The position numbers were made by a program, and so were the translations under genes. From NCBI GenBank assembly GCA_963676385.2, contig CAXXMM010000006.1, positions 62,001 to 126,000 of the forward strand: a stretch of DNA of 64,000 bases, written 5' to 3'. Below are positions 53,316 through 62,228 of the stretch, one piece after another (the first letter of the stretch is position 1; every line of letters starts with the position of its first letter). The notes under the pieces are model-generated. The model was given only the letters and a program-made list of their open reading frames with translations. It was not told the origin of the DNA and searched no databases. The DNA comes from UBA1422 sp963676385 (GTDB lineage Bacteria > Bacillota > Clostridia > Peptostreptococcales > Anaerovoracaceae).

Positions 53316-54992
53316 CTATTTTTCCAACCAGCGTTTTGCTGTCTTGGCAATTTCCGATACGCTTCCTTGTTCAAAGGGGCTCTTGATTCCGGCCACTTTG
53401 CATAAATCCACAAAGGTCATCTTCCCTCCTTGGGAAACAAAGGACATATATCGTTTCCAAGCATCCCCAAAGTCTTTTTGAGTCAAACTCCAAAAGTTCA
53501 GCGCAACGGTTTGAGCCAAACAATAATCAATATAATAAAAAGGATGTTGGTAGATATGCAACTGCCTTTGCCATCCTCTCCCCTGTTGATAAAAATCCAC
53601 ATCGTCAAAATCCATATAAGGTCTGTATTTTTTCTCCAACCGAAGCCATGCATCGCACCGGTCCTTGGGGGTTAGGGTCGGGTTGTCATAAATAATATGT
53701 TGAAACTCATCAACCATGGTGCCATAGGGGAGGAACACCAGGGAGGATTCCAAATGCATGAATTTTGCACGGTCTGCATCATTGCCGTAGAACAAATGCA
53801 ACCATTTCCAAGCAATAAACTCCATGGACATGGAATGGACCTCACAGGCTTCATAGGTGGGACTCATGGTTTCTCCCAGCTGAAAATCCCGGGATTGGTA
53901 AAAAGCAAACGCATGCCCCGCTTCGTGGGTAAGTACATCCACATCTCCGGAAGTGCCATTGAAATTAGCAAAAATAAAGGGAGCCTTGTAATCCGGGAAC
54001 TCGGTACAGTATCCACCGGCGGCTTTTCCTTTTTTCGTTATCACATCAAACAGTTCGTTGTCAAACATAAATCGGATAAATTCTTTGGTTTCCGGGGACA
54101 TTTCTTGGTACATCTGCTTCCCCGCTGCCAAAACTTCCTCCCATGTTCCCATGGGTTTTGGATTTCCATCCCCATAGCCAAAAAGGTCATCATAGATTTT
54201 TAGCTGTTCCACACCAATTCGACCGGCCTGCATTATTTTTAACTTGTCCACCAAAGGCACAATCTCCCATGCCACTTGATTGCGAAATTCCTTGACCATG
54301 GTAGGGTCATAACAATTTCTTGTCATTCTAAGATACCCTAACTGGGTAAAGTTTTCATATCCTAATGTATGGGCCATTTTTGTGCGAACCTGAACCAAAT
54401 CATCAAACAAGGTATCCAAGGTATCCTTATGATCCCCAAAAAAACCGCTTTCAGCAAGATATGCCTGATGACGAACCCCTCGATCCCAATGCTCTTTATA
54501 GGCCGATAGTTGGGACAAATTCAGGGTCTTTCCGTCAAATTCAATTTGTGCGGAAGCCAGCAGTTCTTGATATTGACTGGTCAATCTGTTTTCTTCCTGA
54601 AGCATGGGAATCAACTCCGGTTGGAAAGTTTTTAATTCCATCTCCATGTTGACCAGCCATAAACTGCCAAATCGTTGTTCCAAAGCCTGTCGAAAGGGGG
54701 ATTCCACCAGCAGTTTCATAAACTCTTGGATGGTTTCCTGGAGAACCGGGGAAATTTCGTCATAATACTCTTTTTCGGCCTTGTAAAACAAGTCCTCCGT
54801 ATTAATGGTATTTCGCACTTCCGCCAAGGTACTCATGGTCATAAGCCGCTTTGATAGGGTTTCATGTTCCAATATCAGTTGGATCAGTTGCTGTCCGTCC
54901 TTTACCGCTCTTGCCCGCTGAATCAAAACCTTATATTGTGACTGTAACTCATTACAATCAATTCGTGTGTATTTCATTTCAGAAAATTTCAT
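53316..54992 (-). CDS. M3 family oligoendopeptidase
   Basis: 558 residues, cytoplasmic zinc peptidase of the PepF/thimet oligopeptidase superfamily. The HExxH motif is in VLTHEAGHAFAFYQ (about residue 345), with the third ligand Glu in PTYEACEVHSMSMEF some 27 residues later. It lacks a signal peptide and should degrade imported oligopeptides. GGAG precedes the ATG at 54992. Fits an organism that uses peptides. Confidence 0.88.
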   Translation of the reverse strand: MKFSEMKYTRIDCNELQSQYKVLIQRARAVKDGQQLIQLILEHETLSKRLMTMSTLAEVRNTINTEDLFYKAEKEYYDEISPVLQETIQEFMKLLVESPFRQALEQRFGSLWLVNMEMELKTFQPELIPMLQEENRLTSQYQELLASAQIEFDGKTLNLSQLSAYKEHWDRGVRHQAYLAESGFFGDHKDTLDTLFDDLVQVRTKMAHTLGYENFTQLGYLRMTRNCYDPTMVKEFRNQVAWEIVPLVDKLKIMQAGRIGVEQLKIYDDLFGYGDGNPKPMGTWEEVLAAGKQMYQEMSPETKEFIRFMFDNELFDVITKKGKAAGGYCTEFPDYKAPFIFANFNGTSGDVDVLTHEAGHAFAFYQSRDFQLGETMSPTYEACEVHSMSMEFIAWKWLHLFYGNDADRAKFMHLESSLVFLPYGTMVDEFQHIIYDNPTLTPKDRCDAWLRLEKKYRPYMDFDDVDFYQQGRGWQRQLHIYQHPFYYIDYCLAQTVALNFWSLTQKDFGDAWKRYMSFVSQGGKMTFVDLCKVAGIKSPFEQGSVSEIAKTAKRWLEK

Positions 54993-55028
54993 TGTGTCTC
55001 CTTATGCATATTTTGCGGAAAGGGTGGA

Positions 55029-56732
55029 TTACTTCATGACAAAGCCATCGAGAGATTGTAGGTAGTAGTTTCCCCCCTCTTTTCTGAAGCTTATGTCTGT
55101 CACAAAATAGTCTCCACCATCTATGGGAACCTTCATTTCTTGCTTCAAGGTTCCATTCCCTGCACTGCCCATTTTGTATATTTGGTCCATTACCGCAAAA
55201 ACATCCACGGTAAAGACATCACCATTTTCATTTTCAACAGAAACAACCTTGTTTTGTTCATTGATTTCGGAAGATTCTTTGCCATCCTGATTACCCAGAT
55301 AGGTCACATCCGAAATAAATTTGGAAAAATCATGGATGGCAAGGCCGGTATAAAGGAAGGTGGTGCTAAAATACTCGGCATCTGTGCCTGGGGATTCACC
55401 CACACCATCATAGGTTGGAGAAAATCCAAAAGTCTCTTTAAAATCTCCGCTACTGTAGGTGTTGCTGCCTTTTGTTGGACGGAAAGAGGCAATCAAGTCA
55501 ATTTTGTCGCCGCCGCTTCTCACTAAGTACTCGAATATATTGGTAATCTCGCTTTTGTCATCAGCTGAAACATTGGCCTTGGCCACGACTTTACCATTCT
55601 CGTACATTTGATTTTCTTCCAATATGGAGACCAACCTATTAAATTGTACTTTGTCCGGTACGTCAATAATATTAAGAGGCGTAAAGGTAAAAATAATGGC
55701 AGCCGCTGCAATTACCGCAAAAATCCCTTTCAGGTATTTGCCTTTCTTGTAGATGGCCAGCAACAAAAACACTAGCACGATTGCCACCAAAATAATGGAA
55801 GTGTATCGTAGGATTGTAATCCCGTAGGCGGACACCCTTAAGTAGATGGCGTATAACTGCATCAAAATAATTGGGATTAGTGCATATTTCCCCCACTTCA
55901 TAAACAAAGCAATCAGCTTGTTCTCGAATTTGTAACTGCCAATTGTCAAATAGAATAAAATAAAAAACAAAGCAGCAAGGGAAGCATATAGATTGATTTC
56001 ATTGGATGGCAAATTCCAAGTAATGAGAATTTTTGCCAAATATACATATAAAATCCCAACCAACAGCAAATATATGGGAAGACCAATCAGCCCTAATAGA
56101 ATCTTAACGACCTTGGGCAGGACAATGGACTCTCCCGGTTTTGGCACCCCGGACAGGAATAAATTGGTCGCAACAATCACGCCGGAAAACACTCCAAGAA
56201 CTGCAATGTATTTCCACATTTCGGGAATATCAACAATAATGGCATCGAAAGCTGTGATACACAAGCTTAGTCCTGCTTGAAGAATTCCGGCAACCGCCAG
56301 AGAGAATACAGCCCCTTTCAATAAATGGGGAGCCAACAGGTCTTGATTCTTCTCCCCATACAAGAAAAATAGAATTGCACCAATTACTGCGAAGCTAACC
56401 CCAAAATATCCCATCATCACATAGGCGTCCGTCATGTAATTTTTTATGGCAAACCATGTTCCGAGGGTTGCAACCACCGACAAGGCTTGAAAAAGATATA
56501 CATTCCCGGTGGTTTTGAACCTTTCCGCCAGCAACGTCAATAAGATTGAAACAAAAAAGCCCAGACTCAATGCCAATATCAATCGTGCCATATCATCTGT
56601 ATCTTTCTCCATAATAATCGTATACGCGGACACGATTGCAATTAACACAGTATATATAAAAGGAAAGGCAAAACGTCTGATGCCATTGGTTAAAAAGGAC
56701 CACTTATTCACAATAAAGGTTTTCATACTCAT
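55029..56732 (-). CDS. polytopic membrane protein (DUF4153-like)
   Basis: 567 residues. About 12-13 hydrophobic segments fill residues 10-390, followed by a soluble C-terminal domain of about 180 residues (FRPTKGSNTYSSGDFKETFG), probably outside the cell. The repeated short hydrophilic loops and FNRLVSILEENQMYENGKVV segment fit the DUF4153/DUF4173 group of unknown function. Start 56732 is preferred because GGAGG lies 8 bases upstream, rather than the earlier in-frame ATG at 56756. Monocistronic as far as seen. Confidence 0.7.
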   Translation of the reverse strand: MSMKTFIVNKWSFLTNGIRRFAFPFIYTVLIAIVSAYTIIMEKDTDDMARLILALSLGFFVSILLTLLAERFKTTGNVYLFQALSVVATLGTWFAIKNYMTDAYVMMGYFGVSFAVIGAILFFLYGEKNQDLLAPHLLKGAVFSLAVAGILQAGLSLCITAFDAIIVDIPEMWKYIAVLGVFSGVIVATNLFLSGVPKPGESIVLPKVVKILLGLIGLPIYLLLVGILYVYLAKILITWNLPSNEINLYASLAALFFILFYLTIGSYKFENKLIALFMKWGKYALIPIILMQLYAIYLRVSAYGITILRYTSIILVAIVLVFLLLAIYKKGKYLKGIFAVIAAAAIIFTFTPLNIIDVPDKVQFNRLVSILEENQMYENGKVVAKANVSADDKSEITNIFEYLVRSGGDKIDLIASFRPTKGSNTYSSGDFKETFGFSPTYDGVGESPGTDAEYFSTTFLYTGLAIHDFSKFISDVTYLGNQDGKESSEINEQNKVVSVENENGDVFTVDVFAVMDQIYKMGSAGNGTLKQEMKVPIDGGDYFVTDISFRKEGGNYYLQSLDGFVMK

Positions 56733-56832
56733 TGCTGAGCCCTCCATTCTTTCCATAGGAGAAATATCATATAAATGTCATTCAAGTATATCAGCATCCC
56801 AAAAAAATCACAACGTCAACCGGTTCAAAAAG

Positions 56833-56867
56833 CAACAAGACCGAATTCAATGAATCCGGTCTTGTTG
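56833..56867 (-). terminator. intrinsic terminator of the class III aminotransferase gene
   Basis: CAACAAGACCG (56833-56843) and CGGTCTTGTTG (56857-56867) are a perfect 11-bp inverted repeat with inner complementarity. On the minus strand it is followed by CTTTTTGAAC. Lies 45 bases after the gene. Confidence 0.85.
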
Positions 56868-56911
56868 TTTGCCATTTCCCTTAAGGATCTATTAAATTAT
56901 TAATTGTGAGT

Positions 56912-58273
56912 TTAGAGATTGAATGCAGCCTTTGCATCTGCCAAAGATTCATCTAACTTAGTCAGAACAGAATCAATGGTTTCATAGGTCAGCACTGCAG
57001 GTGGCTCAATTCGAACGGTCTTGGCATTAACCAATGTACCGGCAGTCATTACGTGTCTTTCGAAAAGACCCTTTGTTACTTTGTAACCAACTTCTGCTTC
57101 TGGGAATTCCATGCAGATTAACAGGCCTGCGCCTCTGTATGTCTTCAGAACGGTTGGATACTTGGCCTTTAATTTTTCCAAACCAGCCATGATGTAGTCG
57201 CCCTTTTCCTGACATACTTTAGGAATGTCATTTTCAAGCATGAACTTGATTGTGGAAAGAGCAGCAGAGCAAGCCAAGGGGTTGCCGCCGAAGGTTGGGG
57301 ATCCCAAAATCCAGGGATTGTCAATCAACTTTTCAACCCACATTTTAGGTCTGGCGATGATGCCGGTGATAGGCATGATGCCGCCGCCAAATGCTTTACC
57401 GTAGGTCATAATATCAGGAACAATTCCTTCATATTCACAACGCCACATGGTACCTGTACGTCCCATACCTGTTTGGATTTCGTCGCAAATCAGGGCTACG
57501 TTGTACTTGTCGCAGATTTCTCTAACTTTCTTGAAATAACCGGCAGGTGGAATCATAACACCAGCTTCGCCTTGAATTGGTTCAATGATAACGCCGGCAA
57601 CTTTTTCTCCAACAGTTGTCAGATTTTTGATTGCTGCTTCCATTGCTTCTGCATTACCAAATTCAACATGTTGTACTTGTTGAATCATGGGGATGTAGTC
57701 TTCTCTGTAAGCGCCCTTGCCACCCATGGAAATCGCACCCATGGATTTGCCGTGGAAAGCGCCAACTGTGGAGATGTACCATCTGCCGCCGGTTGCCAGT
57801 CTTGCCAGTTTCAAAGCCATTTCTACGGCCTCTGCTCCACCATTGGTGAAGAAGCAATATTGCAGGTCGCCCGGGGTAATCATGGCCAATGCATTTGCCA
57901 AATATCCACGTAGCGGGTCAACTAATTCTTGTGAATGCAACGCATATCTGTCCAATTGAGCCTTTACAGTCTTCAAGATTGCAGGATTTCTGTGTCCACA
58001 AGTGTAGATTCCAAATCCGCCTAAACAGTCAATAAACTGTGTTCCATGCAAATCTTCAAAATGCTCTTCGGAATCGGTCCATTCAATAAATGCCGCATCG
58101 TTGGAAACGGATTTTCTGTATTCCAACCAACCCGGGTTTACGTTTTCGTTGAAGTTCTTGATAGAATCATCGTGAATCGCTTTTTTGTCTGCTTCGCTTA
58201 GTGAATCGGCTTCAATATAGCCGCAGACGCGTTTTGTTAATTCTAATGCTTTTGCTTTGTTCATTTCAGTCAT
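56912..58273 (-). CDS. patA: class III aminotransferase, putrescine aminotransferase (PatA) type
   Basis: 453 residues. PLP-binding motifs: FFTNGGAEAVEMALKLAR (about 141-158), LICDEIQTGMGRTG (Asp264) and MTYGKAFGGGIMPITG (Lys293). The length with an N-terminal extension of about 60 residues and the LDCLGGFGIYTCGH-like start of the core (here IDCLGGFGIYTCGHRNP) match putrescine/cadaverine--2-oxoglutarate aminotransferases (YgjG). The ATG at 58273 is set by GGGAGG; the 51 codons upstream are not coding. Monocistronic. Substrate specificity within polyamines or ornithine is uncertain. Confidence 0.82.
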   Translation of the reverse strand: MTEMNKAKALELTKRVCGYIEADSLSEADKKAIHDDSIKNFNENVNPGWLEYRKSVSNDAAFIEWTDSEEHFEDLHGTQFIDCLGGFGIYTCGHRNPAILKTVKAQLDRYALHSQELVDPLRGYLANALAMITPGDLQYCFFTNGGAEAVEMALKLARLATGGRWYISTVGAFHGKSMGAISMGGKGAYREDYIPMIQQVQHVEFGNAEAMEAAIKNLTTVGEKVAGVIIEPIQGEAGVMIPPAGYFKKVREICDKYNVALICDEIQTGMGRTGTMWRCEYEGIVPDIMTYGKAFGGGIMPITGIIARPKMWVEKLIDNPWILGSPTFGGNPLACSAALSTIKFMLENDIPKVCQEKGDYIMAGLEKLKAKYPTVLKTYRGAGLLICMEFPEAEVGYKVTKGLFERHVMTAGTLVNAKTVRIEPPAVLTYETIDSVLTKLDESLADAKAAFNL

Positions 58274-58648
58274 TTTATGACCTCCCTCTATTGTCGTCCA
58301 GCATTCGACGACTTCAATATAACTTTGCACTATATTATTAATACAAATTCTATGCCAATTTTTTGCTTTCTGCAAAAAAAAATCTGATTTTTCTGTGCAT
58401 GCCGTTGATTTCAATGGGTAACGCATTTTTGTTTATTTCTGTTTTTAGAACTTTCATTGAATTGTGTTTCTTCTAGAAACAATTTGTCAAAATATTCTCT
58501 CATAATCTGTACGAATTCCCATCCATATTCTCAATATTGATATTTTATTGATGTGAGAACCTGCATCCTATCCGTAAAAGTCGCAAGGGTGACAACGCCC
58601 TTCTAATTCTGTTTCTTTCTTAGGTTTCATTTTTTCGAGATTACCTAG

Positions 58649-58676
58649 TTGACTTACAGGCAAACCATGGTAGAAT
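58649..58676 (+). promoter_or_regulatory. sigma-A type promoter for feoAB
   Basis: TTGACT (58649-58654), a 16-base spacer and TAGAAT (58671-58676). The start site would fall within or next to the palindrome at 58677-58692. Confidence 0.7.
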
Positions 58677-58692
58677 GTTAGTAAAGACTAAC
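58677..58692. promoter_or_regulatory. candidate iron-repressor operator at the feoA start site
   Basis: GTTAGT-AAAG-ACTAAC is a perfect 6-bp inverted repeat immediately after the -10 element. The sequence GTTAG/CTAAC and position fit binding by a DtxR/IdeR-type metal repressor, which often controls feo genes in Gram-positive bacteria. The repressor gene is not in the window. Confidence 0.5.
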
Positions 58693-58712
58693 CAACGTAT
58701 GAAGGGACTCTC

Positions 58713-59000
58713 ATGAGACTTGATCGATTAAGAAAAGGCCAGAAGGCTAGAATTACCATGGTCCACGGCGAAGCCGGACTTCGCAGAAGCCTGTTGGACT
58801 TAGGTCTCACTCCCAATACCATTGTCATGGTTCGCAAAGTGGCACCATTGGGGGATCCTATTGTGGTATCTCTGCGAGGCTTTGAATTATCACTTCGGAA
58901 AGGGGAAGCTTCCAGAGTCGAGGTGGCAGAGATTTCCGGCGAAGTTTCTTCGGCTCCAGTGGATTCTTCCAATTACCAGGAGGCGCGCCATGGCCACTGA
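58713..59000 (+). CDS. feoA: ferrous iron transport protein A
   Basis: 95-residue SH3-like protein that supports FeoB. It shows the family pattern MRLDRLRKGQKARITMV, RRSLLDLGLTPNT and VVSLRGFELSLRKGEA. It overlaps feoB by 11 bases, typical of a coupled feoAB unit. An AGGG-like site precedes the ATG. Confidence 0.9.
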   Translation: MRLDRLRKGQKARITMVHGEAGLRRSLLDLGLTPNTIVMVRKVAPLGDPIVVSLRGFELSLRKGEASRVEVAEISGEVSSAPVDSSNYQEARHGH

Positions 59001-61005
59001 TATTGCAATTATTGGCAATCCCACTGCCGGCGTAAGCACACTGTTCAATCAAATGACCGGTGGCAATGTGTCTAGAGGAAGATTTTTTGCCCGAAACAGC
59101 GCGGCCAAAGAAGGCCCCGTGAAAGAACACAAAAACGTCACTGTGGTGGAATTGAAGGGCAGTTATTCCCTTTCTGCCTACTCTCCCGATGACCTGTTGA
59201 CTCGAGAAATTCTAATCTCTGAAAAACCGGATGTGATTATCAATGTAATTGATGCCACCGGATTTGAGCGAAGTCTATACCTAACCCTACAATTAATGGA
59301 ATTGGAGATTCCAATGGTTATTGCATTAAACATGATGGACGAAGTTCGCAATAACAGTATGGAATTTGACCTGATGGAATTGGAAGAAGAACTTTCCATT
59401 CCGGTGATTCCCATTTCGGCCAGCAAAAATCAAGGAATTCATGACCTAATCCACTATGCCCTAGATGCCGCAAAGCAACATCGGGTCCCTAAAAAAATCG
59501 ACTTTTGTTCCGGCCATGTTCACACGGCCATTCACAGCATTGCCCATCTGATAGAGGAGGACGCCGAAAAAGCCCGGTTGCCTCTTCGTTTCTGTTGTTC
59601 CAAAATCGTTGAAGGGGACGAGCCCACTATGTGTCAATTGAATCTGGGCCAACCGGAGCGCAAAATAATCGGTGAAATTGTATCCGATATGGAACAACAT
59701 TTAGGCACGGATTCTGAGGCTGCCATGGCGGACATGCGCTATGAATTTATCCAAAATTTGGCAAAAAAAGTAATTCACCGAAAAAGCGAAACGACCATTG
59801 AACACGACCGTTCTGTTTTAATTGATACTGTGTTGACTCATCGAGTTTTTGCCATTCCCATCTTCCTTGGTATTATGCTGCTTGTTTTTTGGCTTACCTT
59901 CGATTCTGTGGGAGAATGGATGTGCCAAGAGTTGGCATTGCTCATCGATCAAGTGACTTTGGCTGCGGATTCCGCACTGGCAGGCGCGGATATTTCTCCT
60001 ACCCTCCATTCATTGATTATTAACGGCGTCTTTGCCGGCGTGGGAAGTGTCTTGTCCTTTGTTCCTCGAATCGCCGTATTGTTTTTTCTCCTTTCTATCC
60101 TTGAAGACAGTGGTTATATGCCAAGAGTCGCCTTTGTCATGGATAAGTTGCTGCGAAAACTAGGGCTATCCGGTCGCTCCATTGTCCCGATGCTCATCGG
60201 ATTCGGATGTTCCGTGCCGGCAATTATGGCTACCCGATCTCTCCCCAGCAAACGAGATCGCTACTTGACCATTGCACTGATACCATTCATGTCTTGCAGC
60301 GCGAAGTTGCCTATTTATGTGATTTTTACCACTGCTTTTTTTACCGGGAATCGGGTTTGGGTTATGTCGGCCATCTACCTTACCGGCATTTTAGTATCAG
60401 TATTATGTGCGATGATTTTTAAGCACACCATTTACAAGGGGGATCCTGTGCCTTTTGTCTTAATCTTGCCAAACTATCGGATTCCTACCTTGAAAAGTGT
60501 CATGCTGCGGGTTTGGGAAAATGCGAAAGGTTTTATTCGAAAAGCTTTTACCATTGTATTTATTGCCACCATCGTCATTTGGTTTTTGCAAAGTTTTGAT
60601 TTGGGTCTTAATTTAGTATCAAACCCCAACGATAGTATTTTGGCAGTGATTGGGCGGTTTGCCGCACCTCTTTTGGCTCCTTTGGGATTTGGTGATTGGC
60701 GAGCTTCCACTGCACTGATTACCGGCCTATCCGCTAAGGAGGCCGTCGTAAGTACCTTGGCAGTTCTCACCGGTGCAAGTCAAGGAATTTCCCTTTCCGT
60801 CCTGTTGTCGGAAATTTTTACGCCGTTGACAGCCTATGTGTTTATGGTATTCTGTTTATTATACATGCCTTGTGCCGCAACCATGGCCACCATCAAAAAA
60901 GAAATGAATGGATGGCGGTTTGCCATTGCAATCATGGTTTTTCAAACCGCCGTGGCCTGGATTGTAGCGTTTTTGACATACCGGATTGGAGGACTTTTCC
61001 TATGA
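58990..61005 (+). CDS. feoB: ferrous iron transporter B with degenerate G1 and G3 GTPase motifs
   Basis: 671 residues. The membrane part is typical: Gate motif GFGCSVPAIMATRSL, then PFMSCSAKLPIYVIF, about eight to ten helices, and LITGLSAKEAVVSTLAVL. The N-terminal G domain is recognisable by length and by G4 NMMD (114-117) and G5 SAS (143-145), but G1 reads GNPTAGVST (9-17), with Val15 in place of the P-loop Lys, and the DxPG G3 site reads ELKG (54-57). The G2 region lacks the usual GVTVE. The frame is otherwise intact, so this is a natural variant. AGGAGG precedes the ATG at 58990. Whether it still binds GTP is doubtful; the channel part may be driven or gated differently. Confidence 0.9.
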   Translation: MATDIAIIGNPTAGVSTLFNQMTGGNVSRGRFFARNSAAKEGPVKEHKNVTVVELKGSYSLSAYSPDDLLTREILISEKPDVIINVIDATGFERSLYLTLQLMELEIPMVIALNMMDEVRNNSMEFDLMELEEELSIPVIPISASKNQGIHDLIHYALDAAKQHRVPKKIDFCSGHVHTAIHSIAHLIEEDAEKARLPLRFCCSKIVEGDEPTMCQLNLGQPERKIIGEIVSDMEQHLGTDSEAAMADMRYEFIQNLAKKVIHRKSETTIEHDRSVLIDTVLTHRVFAIPIFLGIMLLVFWLTFDSVGEWMCQELALLIDQVTLAADSALAGADISPTLHSLIINGVFAGVGSVLSFVPRIAVLFFLLSILEDSGYMPRVAFVMDKLLRKLGLSGRSIVPMLIGFGCSVPAIMATRSLPSKRDRYLTIALIPFMSCSAKLPIYVIFTTAFFTGNRVWVMSAIYLTGILVSVLCAMIFKHTIYKGDPVPFVLILPNYRIPTLKSVMLRVWENAKGFIRKAFTIVFIATIVIWFLQSFDLGLNLVSNPNDSILAVIGRFAAPLLAPLGFGDWRASTALITGLSAKEAVVSTLAVLTGASQGISLSVLLSEIFTPLTAYVFMVFCLLYMPCAATMATIKKEMNGWRFAIAIMVFQTAVAWIVAFLTYRIGGLFL

Positions 61006-61904
61006 AATTCTATATTGTTGATGCCTTTACAGATACTCCTTTTGGAGGAAACCCGGCAGGGGTGGTCTTGCTGGATCCATATCAGGATTTTCCGGAAGAA
61101 GAACAGATGCGAAAGACTGCCGCTGAGTTGCGATATTCAGAAACAGCTTTTGTAAAACCCGTAGGGCAAAATCAATTTCACACCCGTTATTTTACCCCAA
61201 CCAATGAGGTGGATTTATGCGGTCACGCCACCATCGCGGCCTTTACCGTATTAACTTCAGAAGGGTTGGCAACACAGGGAATTGATTGTGTCAATCAAAC
61301 TTTGGCGGGGAACCTTCAAATTCAGTTGGAAAAGGACTTGGTGATGATGGATATGGCATCGCCTCAAAACTTGGGAACCATTCAGGATCAAAAAGACATC
61401 TCTGAACTTTACCGTGTCATGGGTCTTGCCCAGGAAACAGTTGTAGCAACCAATCTCCAGGGGCAATCTATCCAGTTGTTTCCCATGATAATTTCTACCG
61501 GATTGCCTGATATTATGCTTCCTGTGTCTTCCTCTGTTCAACTGTCAAAAATAGTTCCGGATTTTGATGCCCTATCCGCTCTTTCTACCCGATATAACGT
61601 GACCGGCGTGCATGCCTTTACTTTGGAGGGCACCGAAGAAGGTGTGACTTGTTTTTGTAGAAACTTTGCTCCTTTATATGGGATTCCCGAAGAGGCTGCT
61701 ACAGGAACCTCTAATGGCGCTCTGACCTATTACTTATATCAGCACAACTTGATTCCCCAAGGAGGCACGCAACGTTTTATTCAGGGGCGAGAAATGGATC
61801 GACCTTCCATCATCCAAAGCAGGCTGGAAATAAAAGATGCCGCTCTGAATATTCAGATTGGCGGCACCGGAGTGATTCTGGCAAAAGGGTCCATTCTTAT
61901 CTAA
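61002..61904 (+). CDS. PhzF-family isomerase/epimerase
   Basis: 300 residues with the duplicated diaminopimelate-epimerase-like fold. N-terminal MKFYIVDAFTDTPFGGNPAGVV, the catalytic Glu in RYSETAFV, and DLCGHATIAAF are diagnostic, with GIPEEAATGTSNGAL in the second half. Its ATG overlaps the feoB stop (ATGA), so it is translated with feoB. Function in the family is mostly unknown outside phenazine synthesis. The combination with feo may be only shared transcription. Confidence 0.85.
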   Translation: MKFYIVDAFTDTPFGGNPAGVVLLDPYQDFPEEEQMRKTAAELRYSETAFVKPVGQNQFHTRYFTPTNEVDLCGHATIAAFTVLTSEGLATQGIDCVNQTLAGNLQIQLEKDLVMMDMASPQNLGTIQDQKDISELYRVMGLAQETVVATNLQGQSIQLFPMIISTGLPDIMLPVSSSVQLSKIVPDFDALSALSTRYNVTGVHAFTLEGTEEGVTCFCRNFAPLYGIPEEAATGTSNGALTYYLYQHNLIPQGGTQRFIQGREMDRPSIIQSRLEIKDAALNIQIGGTGVILAKGSILI

Positions 61905-62226
61905 GGATATCAGCCAAAAGTTCACGAAAACCTTGGGCAATAACGGGAAGGACTTCTCGGTTTACTTCCTTCAACTGTTTCTTCCCTTCCTTGGTGAAGG
62001 CTACTTGGAAATTCACAGGCATGGATTGTACAACAATTTTTTTGCGTCCTGGATAGACCAAGGTTGCAATCCAAGGAGTGCCCGGAAACCCTAAGTACTT
62101 CTTGCTGTTTACCTCTTGCATTTGGGGCTTCCCATATTTCTTTTCATCCCATCCTGCTTTTACTCTTGCAAGCAATTCTTCATAGGTCAAATCTTCAGTA
62201 ATTTTAATTGTTATGGGTCCTGCCAT
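61897..62226 (-). CDS. conserved-looking small protein of unknown function
   Basis: 109 residues, no signal peptide or membrane segment. Begins MAGPITIKITEDLTYEELLA and contains KKYLGFPGTPWIATLVYPGR, then a basic helical C-terminus (VAFTKEGKKQLKEVNREVLP). No family recognised. It is separated by only 2 bases from the preceding lipoprotein gene, and its 3' end overlaps phzF by 8 bases on the other strand. The tight packing and a codon pattern like its neighbours support it as real. Confidence 0.65.
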   Translation of the reverse strand: MAGPITIKITEDLTYEELLARVKAGWDEKKYGKPQMQEVNSKKYLGFPGTPWIATLVYPGRKKIVVQSMPVNFQVAFTKEGKKQLKEVNREVLPVIAQGFRELLADILR

Positions 62227-62228
62227 AG

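Larger units (their letters stand above)
58274..58712. other. 439-bp divergent spacer between patA and feoA
   Basis: No gene seen. On the minus strand TTGGCA-N18-TATAGT (about 58358-58329) is a plausible patA promoter. The overlapping TGGCATAGAATTTGTA (58357-58342) also resembles a sigma-54 site except for GT in place of the -12 GC. AAGGG/CCCTT around 58589-58604 and TCAATATTGA near 58538 are small palindromes. The feoA promoter and operator lie at 58649-58692. Confidence 0.5.
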
